From assembly GCA_016926925.1 (NCBI GenBank), contig JAFGNQ010000335.1:1-14254 (forward strand): a stretch of DNA of 14,254 nt, given 5' to 3'. This stretch comes from Candidatus Aminicenantota bacterium (GTDB lineage Bacteria; Acidobacteriota; Aminicenantia; Aminicenantales; Aminicenantaceae). A model generated the notes under the pieces. The model ran no database searches, was not told the DNA's origin, and saw nothing but the letters and a program-made list of their open reading frames with translations. Below are positions 8,179-14,254 of the stretch, piece after piece (within the stretch, counting starts at the first letter, position 1; the number at the start of each line of letters is the position of its first letter). A program made the translations under genes and the position numbers.

Positions 8179-10566
8179 ATGAATAATTCTCAAAGGATTT
8201 TTAAATTGTCGGCATTTATTTGTTTTATTTTGATCGGGCAGATTTCATTCCCTCTTATTGCACAAAAGAAGACGACGAAAGCGGGAGAGGTCATCCGCTG
8301 TACGGATCCCGCGCTCCGGATGCAGGGATTTGAAAGGCATAAAGCGATGATTGCGGAATCCCCCTATAAAGATCTCGAATGGAGCCATATCGGGCCGACA
8401 AACATCAGCGGCCGCTGCACGGATATTGCCGTCGTGACCCCCAAAGGTAAAAACTACGGTATTTACGTAGCGACCGCATCGGGAGGAGTTTGGAAGACCG
8501 AGAATGAGGGGACGACCTGGACGCCTATATTCGAATCGGAGGCATCTTCGTCCATCGGAGACATTGCCATCGCTCCATCGGATCAAAACATCGTTTGGGT
8601 CGGCACCGGCGAAGCCAATATTTTCAGGAGCTCCCAGTGCGGAAGCGGTATCTACAAATCCGAGGATGCAGGCAAGACCTGGAATCACATGGGATTGGCG
8701 GATACGCTCACGATCGCCCGGATCGTCATTCATCCCGAAAATCCCGATATCGTCTATGTGGCCGCCTCCGGACACGAATGGACCGACAACGAAGAACGCG
8801 GTCTTTTCAAAACGGTGGACGGAGGGAAAACCTGGGAGAAGGTTCTTTTCATCAACGACAGGACAGGGGCCATAGACCTGGTTATGGATCCCTCAAACAC
8901 CGATATCCTCTATGCCGCCATGTGGCAGCGCATCCGGCTCAAATGGAATGATCCGCGTGTTCTCAAGGGCTATGCTGAAAGCGGAATCTATAAAACAACG
9001 GATGCCGGGAAGACTTGGGCCCCTGTCAACAGTGGTCTCCCTGCGCCGCAGCATAGAGGTAGAATCGGAATCGATATCTGTCAAAGCAGCCCGAATGTTC
9101 TTTATGCTCTGGTCGATAACTACGAAATCGCCCGTGAAGTTACCGATGAGGACAGAGCCAATCCCTACGGGGTTCCCTCCTGCGGTTTCATTAAAGGAGC
9201 AACCGTCTACCGATCGAATGACGGTGGGACCACGTGGATTCAGACGAGCGGGCTGGATTCTAAAATGAAGCCCTACATGGAGCGCCATTCCGGAACCTTC
9301 GGATGGGTCTTCGGGCAGATTCGCATCGATCCCAACGGTCCCGAAACGGTTTACATTCTCGGAGTGCCTCTCAGTGTTTCGAGTGACGGCGGCAAGACCT
9401 TCAAGCAGGTTCCCGGCATGCACGGCGATCATCACGGGTTGTGGATCGATCCGGAGAACTCGGACTATCTTGTCAATGTCAATGACGGCGGGATCGTCAT
9501 TTCCTACGATAAAGGGAAATCCTGGAGGCAGTTTACAAACAACCTCCCGGTATGCCAGTTCTTCAACATCGCCTATGACATGGACAGCCCTTTTAGAGTT
9601 TACGGATCCATGCAGGATCACGGCAGTTTCCGCGGCGTCGTGACGCGAAACGAATCCGGCAAAGGCTTCCGGGCCGTCGAGTTCGAGGGGGCTCCTGGAG
9701 GGGAGGGCAGCAACCAGGCCATTGATCCGACAAACCCGAACATTGTCTATTGGGCCGGATTTTACGGCCACCTTTTCCGATCCGATCTCAATAAGCCTGG
9801 AGACGATACCTATAAATACATCATGCCTAAAGTGTTTGCACAAGAGCCGAAATTGCGCGGTCAATGGCTGGCTCCGTTCATCATCTCCCCGCACAACCCG
9901 GATACGGTTTATCATGGTCTTCAGTACCTTTTCCGGTCGACCAACCGCGGGGACACATGGGAGCGGATCAGCCCCGATATGAGTTCCAATATCGCCTCCG
10001 AATTGGGAGATATCCCTTACCAGACCCTGTTCTCAATTTCGGAATCTCCCGTTAAGAGCGGTCTTATTTATGGAGGCACCGACGACGGCAAAGTCCATGT
10101 TACCAAGGACGGCGGAAAAACCTGGAAAGAAATCATGAAGGGTTTGCCTAATAGAAAATGGGTGAGCCGGATCCAGGCTTCTGCATTTGAGATGAGCACG
10201 GTCTACATGACACAGAACGGAAAGCGCGAAGACGATTTCAAAACATACATCTGGAAATCCGAGGACTATGGTGAGACATGGACGGATATTTCCCAAGGAG
10301 TCCCTTTAGGTCCCGTGAATGTGATTAGAGAGGATCCTTTCGACAAGAATGTCCTTTATGCAGGAACGGATAGCGGTATTTATGTCAGCAAGGATCGAGG
10401 TGAAACCTGGAATGTCCTTGGTGGTAACCTGCCCACGGTCTACGTCCATGACTTGATCATCCATCCCCGCGACAACGTCATCGTCATCGCCACACACGGT
10501 CGCGGGATGTGGGCGCTTGACGCCGAACCGGTGAACGGCGGCCGGAAGCAGCGCTCTCCCTTTTAG
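8179..10566 (+). CDS. Secreted Asp-box (BNR) beta-propeller protein, VPS10/sortilin-like
   Basis: The 795-residue product starts with a signal peptide (about 1-29, ending LIAQ). I count eleven Asp-box-type motifs of the S-x-D-x-G-x-T-W kind between residues about 106 and 744, for example KTENEGTTW (106-114), KSEDAGKTW (160-168), KTVDGGKTW, RSNDGGTTW, VTKDGGKTW and VSKDRGETW (736-744). Such motifs mark blades of the beta-propellers in VPS10/sortilin domains, GH74 glucanases and sialidases. I see no appended catalytic or anchoring domain, so the protein may bind peptides or glycans, or be a GH74-like enzyme. Conserved-looking HxDHH-type sequence (GMHGDHHGLWIDP, near residue 415) is typical of these bacterial sortilin-like proteins. 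ATG 8179 has AAAGGAGA at 8165-8172; an in-frame GTG at 8161 would precede it without support. No C-terminal sorting tag is seen. It ends 561 bases before the receptor gene. Confidence 0.9.
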   Translation: MNNSQRIFKLSAFICFILIGQISFPLIAQKKTTKAGEVIRCTDPALRMQGFERHKAMIAESPYKDLEWSHIGPTNISGRCTDIAVVTPKGKNYGIYVATASGGVWKTENEGTTWTPIFESEASSSIGDIAIAPSDQNIVWVGTGEANIFRSSQCGSGIYKSEDAGKTWNHMGLADTLTIARIVIHPENPDIVYVAASGHEWTDNEERGLFKTVDGGKTWEKVLFINDRTGAIDLVMDPSNTDILYAAMWQRIRLKWNDPRVLKGYAESGIYKTTDAGKTWAPVNSGLPAPQHRGRIGIDICQSSPNVLYALVDNYEIAREVTDEDRANPYGVPSCGFIKGATVYRSNDGGTTWIQTSGLDSKMKPYMERHSGTFGWVFGQIRIDPNGPETVYILGVPLSVSSDGGKTFKQVPGMHGDHHGLWIDPENSDYLVNVNDGGIVISYDKGKSWRQFTNNLPVCQFFNIAYDMDSPFRVYGSMQDHGSFRGVVTRNESGKGFRAVEFEGAPGGEGSNQAIDPTNPNIVYWAGFYGHLFRSDLNKPGDDTYKYIMPKVFAQEPKLRGQWLAPFIISPHNPDTVYHGLQYLFRSTNRGDTWERISPDMSSNIASELGDIPYQTLFSISESPVKSGLIYGGTDDGKVHVTKDGGKTWKEIMKGLPNRKWVSRIQASAFEMSTVYMTQNGKREDDFKTYIWKSEDYGETWTDISQGVPLGPVNVIREDPFDKNVLYAGTDSGIYVSKDRGETWNVLGGNLPTVYVHDLIIHPRDNVIVIATHGRGMWALDAEPVNGGRKQRSPF

Positions 10567-10784
10567 TTCTGTTAAGGGGATTGTCCTTGTTTTAAAGAGG
10601 GCGAACCCTGCCTTCCATTTTGATAATAAATGATTCGGAATTCTATTGTTGATATCAAAAGAATAATTTTGAATGATTCTTTTCCGATTATGGAAGAGCC
10701 GGTAAAAAGGTTGCTGCGGCGGATAGCCGAGAGCATGAAAAAAGGAAAAAATCAATTTGAGATTATGGAAATAAGGGAAACATA
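10567..10784 (+). other. Intergenic stretch with weak hairpins and a doubtful 52-codon ORF
   Basis: Just after the propeller gene there are two short hairpins: AAGGG/CCTT followed by GTTTT (about 10574-10594), and AGGG-CGAA-CCCT (about 10599-10610). Either could contribute to termination, but both are weak. An ORF runs from ATG 10630 to TGA 10786-10788 (52 residues, beginning MIRNSIVDIKR and rich in charged residues). It has no convincing ribosome site and is preceded in frame by three consecutive stops, so I do not call it a gene. Its stop codon overlaps the -35 box of the promoter that follows. Confidence 0.25.
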
Positions 10785-10813
10785 TTGACATAATTTTATA
10801 TAACATATATATT
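10785..10813 (+). promoter_or_regulatory. Near-consensus sigma70-type promoter
   Basis: A perfect TTGACA (10785-10790), a 17-base AT-rich spacer and TATATT (10808-10813, five of six) form the strongest promoter in the window. Transcription should begin near 10820, about 16 bases before the ATG of the GntR-like fragment and about 310 bases before the TonB-dependent receptor. With no clear terminator between, it is the likely promoter for the receptor, giving it a long leader. Confidence 0.7.
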
Positions 10814-10835
10814 GTCTTCTAGCAGAAGGGTAGAA

Positions 10836-11012
10836 ATGTCCTGGGGAAACAGCGCATTGGAAATCCCTGCACCTATAAGTGAAACCATCTACCAGTGCAT
10901 GAGAAAAGCGATCATCGAAGGTGGTTTTAAAGCCAACCAAAGGCTTCAAGAAAAACAATCTGCAATCTACCTTTTCAAGACATTGGGGAGAGGATTTTTT
11001 TGTCTAAAGTAG
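10836..11012 (+). pseudogene. Truncated GntR-family regulator fragment
   Basis: From ATG 10836, with AGAAGGG at 10824-10830 as ribosome site, 58 codons can be read. The part ISETIYQCMRKAIIEGGF followed by KANQRLQEKQ matches the first helix and turn of GntR-type winged-helix domains (compare 'vyeqlreaIlsGelkpGerL.Ek.lA'). The sequence then departs from the family: the recognition helix with its SRTPVREA-like motif and the whole effector-binding domain are missing, and a TAG ends the frame at 11010-11012. Shifting frame at the seven-T run (about 10995-11001) does not restore homology. It is most simply a remnant of a regulator gene that kept its promoter and start. A functional 58-residue peptide cannot be excluded because promoter, ribosome site and frame are intact. 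It sits directly upstream of the receptor gene, which the ancestral regulator may have controlled. Confidence 0.55.
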
Positions 11013-11048
11013 AAAAAAAGTTACGAGGCTTACGATTTCCTGTTTTTG

Positions 11049-11103
11049 AAAGGAGGTGAGAGAACGGTTGGAAGACGTTTTTTCGGGGATGGTTTATAGA
11101 TAA
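11049..11103 (+). promoter_or_regulatory. Receptor leader: full anti-SD match and 11-codon mini-ORF
   Basis: AAAGGAGGTGA (11049-11059) is complementary to the 3' end of 16S rRNA over its full length, better than the site of any gene here. No gene follows it at normal spacing. Instead a TTG at 11068 opens an 11-codon frame ending at TAA 11101-11103; an overlapping GTG at 11056 would give 15 codons in the same frame. The receptor's own ribosome site follows at 11114-11120. This could be a leader peptide, a ribosome standby site or the relic of a lost gene start. Confidence 0.35.
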
Positions 11104-11112
11104 ATAATTTAT
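11100..11112. repeat. Short AT-rich inverted repeat before the receptor ribosome site
   Basis: ATAAAT (11100-11105) and ATTTAT (11107-11112) are perfect inverted arms around one central A. The element ends one base before the ACGGAGG ribosome site. As DNA it has the symmetry of a dimeric-regulator operator; as RNA the one-base loop is too tight for the full stem. It may be chance in AT-rich DNA. Confidence 0.25.
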
Positions 11113-11127
11113 TACGGAGGTAAAAAA

Positions 11128-13932
11128 TTGAAAATGAAAAATGTTATTGCATTTGTAATCATTCTTTTTTTCGCCTTAACTCTGGGTAGAACCCAAAGCA
11201 TCCCCACAGGCAAATTGAACGGACAAGTGACGGATGAAAACGGCGTTCCCCTGCCTGGAGCCGCTGTAAGCATCAGCAGCCCTGCCTTAATATTACCGGA
11301 AATGGCAGTAGTCACAAGTGAAAACGGGCAATTCAAATTCTTCTCTCTGCCTTCCGGTAAATACACAGTTAAATTTGAGTTGGATATGTTCAAGACGATC
11401 ATTAGAGAGGGTATTGTTATAAGCGCCAACCACACAACGACCCTTTATGTTGAGATGCAGCAGGGTTCACTGGAAGAAACGCTGACGGTTATTGGTCAAG
11501 CCCCGATAGTCGATCTTCAAAAAACACAGACAGGGACAAACTTCACCAAAGAATTGCTTGACGATCTCCCTCTTCAGAGGGACCTATCGTCTGTCTTTAA
11601 TGCGGCACCTGGAATGTTTGCCAGAACATCGCATGGGAGCGATGCCCGGTCCAATAACTTTGTGGTGGACGGGGTGAAAATGCAGGATCCGGTGACAGGA
11701 GACCCTTACCAAACAGTCCCCTGGAACGCTATTGACGAGGTCGAAATCGAAACGAGCAACCAGAAAGCCGAATATGGAGCTGTAAAAGGAGCTCTAGTTC
11801 AAGTCATCACGAAGGCTGGAGGAAACGATTTCTCCGGCAGTCTGAACTTCTATTTCAGGAACAAAGATCTCCAATCGGACAACACTAAAGGCACTGACCT
11901 CGAAGGAAGCTTTGTCGGCTTCGACTGGCAGTATCTCCCCGGATTTTCCATGGGCGGTCCGATTAAAAAAGATAAGGTTTGGTTTTTCACCAGTTTTGAT
12001 GTGGATAAGAGCCAATCCTATATCCAGGGCTTCCCCGCGCCGGAAACGCTAGGCGGCTCCAAACCCGAGAGCGAGCCCACGAAAAAAGACACATATGCCC
12101 CGTTCGGAAAATTGACATGGCAGATCAATCCCCAAAACAAACTCGTGGCCTCCGGTTACTTCAGACAGTATAACTGGGATCATCGGAACGCCAGCCGTTG
12201 GACCAGCGTAGATGCGAATGCCAAAGAAGATTCGGCGGTTTGGCTGGGCACCGCTCAGTGGACAAGATTTTTTTCAGACAACTTGTTCCTCAACTTAAAA
12301 TCATCCTGGTATTCCCTTCATCAGTACATCCTCGCAAGGAATGACTTAGCGCCCTATATCGAGCTGACGGATGGGATATTGAGAGGTGGCATGGGTTCTG
12401 ACTGGTGGTACACAAGGAGACGTTTTCAGGCTAACGGGGATATGACCTATTTTGTGGACGGCTGGTTAGGAAGCCATGAATTCAAAGGGGGCATCAGTTT
12501 TGAGTATGCCCGTGACACTGTGGAGGATAAATACTATCAGGACAGCCACTTCGAAGGAATCTTCCCGACAGGATTCAAAGCTGTCGATATTCAACTCTGG
12601 GAGGGTGTGCCGCAGTGGGCTTGGGTCGGTACGGAATATAAACAAAAGAACGATTTGATCCAGTTGGGTGCTTTCTTCCAGGATACTTGGGCTCCAACGA
12701 AACATCTTACCATAAATCTCGGGATCCGTTACGATCACGCCCAAGGTTCCTATCCACCACAGAGAAGTTTAGGGACAAGTGAATGGGTCAATGAAGAGAG
12801 AATAACCGCCATGACTTTCAACATGGTTTCTCCAAGGCTGGGGCTCAGTTATGACCCCATCGGAGATGGAAGGACCGTTTTGAGAGCGAACGTTGGCAGA
12901 TATTATGCCCCTCTGCTCATGATCTATTACTATTTCAACAATCCCAACCAGCGCACTTCATTCTGGGCGCGGCTCAACCCGGACTGGACAGTGGCCTATA
13001 CCACACCTCCCTGGACTCCCGGCCTCAATGCCGTCGATGAAGACATCAGTTCACCCTATGCCGATGAAATCAATATTGGAGTGGAGCGTGAAATCATCGA
13101 GGATTTTTCAGTAGCTGCTACGTTCATCGCCAAGTGGGAAAAAAACATCATGGATGATGTCGACGCCGCCCATGTTGATATCGAAAAGTTCAAAGAAACA
13201 GGAGAGATGGATTGGAGCGGTTATCACCAAGTTCAAGGAACAGATCCCTTTACAGGGCAGCCGATAACCTATTACGAAATGAATACGGATTTCGGTGACT
13301 TTAATTATCTCTATATGAATATCCCGGGAAGCGCCAGAAAATACACCGGAGTCGAACTGAAGCTGACTAAGAGGATGTCGCACAATTGGGGAATGCAGGC
13401 CAGCTACGTCTGGGGAAGAGGAAAGGGCATTTTGAACACTTCCCGAGATCAGAGCACGGGATTCAGCGGCTATTATGACAACCCAAACGTCATGATCAAC
13501 GCCTACGGGCTTTTGGACTATCAGAGGGAGCACCTGGTCAAAATCCAGGGATCCTATCAAGCCCCGCTCGGCATCAACATCGGAATTTATTACCAGTTCG
13601 GTTCCGGGGTTCCCTACACTCGAGAGCTCAGATCGTATGAGGCGGGACTGGGGGCTCTCTATCAAGGAGGCGTTACTATCTTCACCGAGGAAAGAGGCTC
13701 CCAGAGATTACCCGACCAACACCTTCTGGATATCAGAATCGAAAAAGCCTTCAACATTGGTAAAGGACAGCTTGCCTTGCAGCTGGACGGCTACAACGTT
13801 TTCAACAACAACCAAGCCACATCTATCGGATCGACGACGAATTTCGATTGGTTTCAAGACCAAAGAGGCCAGGAAGTTTACAGCATCATGGGTCCTCGAT
13901 ATGTTCAGCTTGGAGTTGTCTACAGGTTTTAA
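11128..13932 (+). CDS. TonB-dependent outer-membrane receptor, Oar-like
   Basis: The 934-residue protein is an outer-membrane beta-barrel that imports or binds large substrates using TonB energy. In order: signal peptide (about 1-23); a carboxypeptidase-regulatory-like beta-sandwich (about 28-112, GKLNGQVTDENGVPLPGAAV); an EETLTVIGQAP segment (about 116-126) at the start of the plug domain, which runs to about 230 and includes NNFVVDGVKM and AEYGAVKGALVQVITKAGG; then a barrel ending in GVVYRF with terminal Phe, the usual outer-membrane assembly signal. Length fits the Oar-like group, shorter than typical SusC proteins, and no SusD partner is next to it. I keep the TTG at 11128 as start because ACGGAGG (11114-11120) is seven bases before it, while the in-frame ATG at 11134 is thirteen bases away; the difference is two residues. 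Substrate is unknown; peptidase neighbours make a peptide ligand plausible. Confidence 0.93.
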   Translation: MKMKNVIAFVIILFFALTLGRTQSIPTGKLNGQVTDENGVPLPGAAVSISSPALILPEMAVVTSENGQFKFFSLPSGKYTVKFELDMFKTIIREGIVISANHTTTLYVEMQQGSLEETLTVIGQAPIVDLQKTQTGTNFTKELLDDLPLQRDLSSVFNAAPGMFARTSHGSDARSNNFVVDGVKMQDPVTGDPYQTVPWNAIDEVEIETSNQKAEYGAVKGALVQVITKAGGNDFSGSLNFYFRNKDLQSDNTKGTDLEGSFVGFDWQYLPGFSMGGPIKKDKVWFFTSFDVDKSQSYIQGFPAPETLGGSKPESEPTKKDTYAPFGKLTWQINPQNKLVASGYFRQYNWDHRNASRWTSVDANAKEDSAVWLGTAQWTRFFSDNLFLNLKSSWYSLHQYILARNDLAPYIELTDGILRGGMGSDWWYTRRRFQANGDMTYFVDGWLGSHEFKGGISFEYARDTVEDKYYQDSHFEGIFPTGFKAVDIQLWEGVPQWAWVGTEYKQKNDLIQLGAFFQDTWAPTKHLTINLGIRYDHAQGSYPPQRSLGTSEWVNEERITAMTFNMVSPRLGLSYDPIGDGRTVLRANVGRYYAPLLMIYYYFNNPNQRTSFWARLNPDWTVAYTTPPWTPGLNAVDEDISSPYADEINIGVEREIIEDFSVAATFIAKWEKNIMDDVDAAHVDIEKFKETGEMDWSGYHQVQGTDPFTGQPITYYEMNTDFGDFNYLYMNIPGSARKYTGVELKLTKRMSHNWGMQASYVWGRGKGILNTSRDQSTGFSGYYDNPNVMINAYGLLDYQREHLVKIQGSYQAPLGINIGIYYQFGSGVPYTRELRSYEAGLGALYQGGVTIFTEERGSQRLPDQHLLDIRIEKAFNIGKGQLALQLDGYNVFNNNQATSIGSTTNFDWFQDQRGQEVYSIMGPRYVQLGVVYRF

Positions 13933-13976
13933 ATTTTTGTTAGGAATTTAACAGGAAAAGCCGACTATTCATGAAA

Positions 13977-14009
13977 TGCCGGCGCCTGAGTCCTAATTAG
14001 GCGCCGGCA
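13977..14009 (+). terminator. Strong GC-rich hairpin after the receptor gene
   Basis: TGCCGGCGCCT (13977-13987) pairs perfectly with AGGCGCCGGCA (13999-14009); a G-U and an A-T pair extend the stem to 13 pairs around a seven-base loop. It lies 44 bases after the receptor stop codon. No T-tract follows on either strand, so it is not a textbook intrinsic terminator; it may end transcription differently or protect the mRNA 3' end. Confidence 0.5.
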
Positions 14010-14216
14010 CGCCTTCAATCCGCATGAAATCGAAATCCTGCCGATTTGCACTTTTCGTGCTCCTGTGTTCAACCAAAATGATTGAATGTCTAACCCTAAT
14101 TGGATTTTTAAATGACTGAATGGTGCCGAGCTACGCTTTTTATTTTCTTTTCGAGAGGATAAGTTAAAATGGCTCTCTTCCATTTTGTGTGGGTTGACAG
14201 GGTGCGAGATGAAAAT

Positions 14217-14249
14217 GGCTGGAGATGTCTTCGCTCCAGTCGGATTTTT
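14217..14249 (+). terminator. Terminator-like hairpin at the window edge
   Basis: GGCTGGAG (14217-14224) pairs with CTCCAGTC (14234-14241) as an eight-pair stem with one G-U, around a nine-base loop, followed after three bases by TTTTT (14245-14249). It would act on the plus strand, and the only plus-strand gene upstream is the receptor 285 bases back. Between the first hairpin and this one (14010-14216) I see no gene on either strand. Confidence 0.35.
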
Positions 14250-14254
14250 CACGC

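Noticed and set aside
8893..9915. 340-codon minus-strand frame inside the Asp-box gene
   Set aside because: Long, but wholly antisense to well-supported coding sequence; it has no domain, and such frames arise from the codon bias of the real gene.
10306..10806. 166-codon minus-strand frame extending into the gap after the propeller gene
   Set aside because: Half is antisense to the propeller gene; the remainder is AT-rich intergenic DNA and reads as low-complexity aromatic sequence without a ribosome site.
14194..14199. TTGACA near the window end as a possible -35 box
   Set aside because: No -10-like hexamer lies 16-18 bases downstream; the position falls in the terminator-like stem.
13965..14252. 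95-codon minus-strand frame after the receptor gene
   Set aside because: It runs through both hairpins and has no family resemblance or ribosome site visible in the window.

Overview
The window looks like chromosomal DNA of a Gram-negative bacterium with a large secreted and outer-membrane proteome. An Acidobacteriota-like lineage, in particular Candidatus Aminicenantes, is my best guess. The basis is the gene set: an Oar-like TonB-dependent receptor with an N-terminal carboxypeptidase-regulatory domain, a secreted protein full of Asp-box (BNR) repeats, a DPP-IV-type S9 peptidase, a DUF885 metallopeptidase and remains of a VWFA-related protein (TIGR03436 type). This taxonomic call is inferred from family content; there is no rRNA or marker gene.

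Layout. Positions 1-162 are the tail of a gene, probably an amidohydrolase. A small stand-alone PAS-domain protein follows (315-782). On the opposite strand, about 783-1686 is a heavily degraded VWA-type gene with a signal-peptide start, an apparent internal deletion, frameshifts and an in-frame stop. From about 1850 all genes point rightward: an exported protein of unknown function that seems to start on ATT (1967-2824), a periplasmic DPP-IV-like peptidase (2947-5166), a DUF885 peptidase (5286-7001), an NAD-dependent epimerase/dehydratase (7048-8046), a secreted Asp-box beta-propeller protein (8179-10566) and a TonB-dependent receptor (11128-13932).

The 561-base gap before the receptor is not empty. 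It holds a near-perfect sigma70-type promoter (10785-10813), a 58-codon GntR-like fragment that stops before the DNA-recognition helix, and a leader with a complete anti-Shine-Dalgarno match and an 11-codon mini-ORF. The receptor is followed by a strong GC-rich hairpin (13977-14009) and, at the window edge, a second terminator-like hairpin.

How the genes may work together (inference): two exported peptidases, a secreted beta-propeller protein and an outer-membrane receptor fit a protein- or peptide-scavenging lifestyle. The spacing supports only one tight pair (DUF885 and epimerase, 46 bases apart). I see no CRISPR array, tRNA, rRNA, insertion sequence or phage gene. I did not find a clearly new multi-gene system; the least explained parts are the receptor leader with its truncated regulator, the ATT-start exported protein and the decayed VWA gene.
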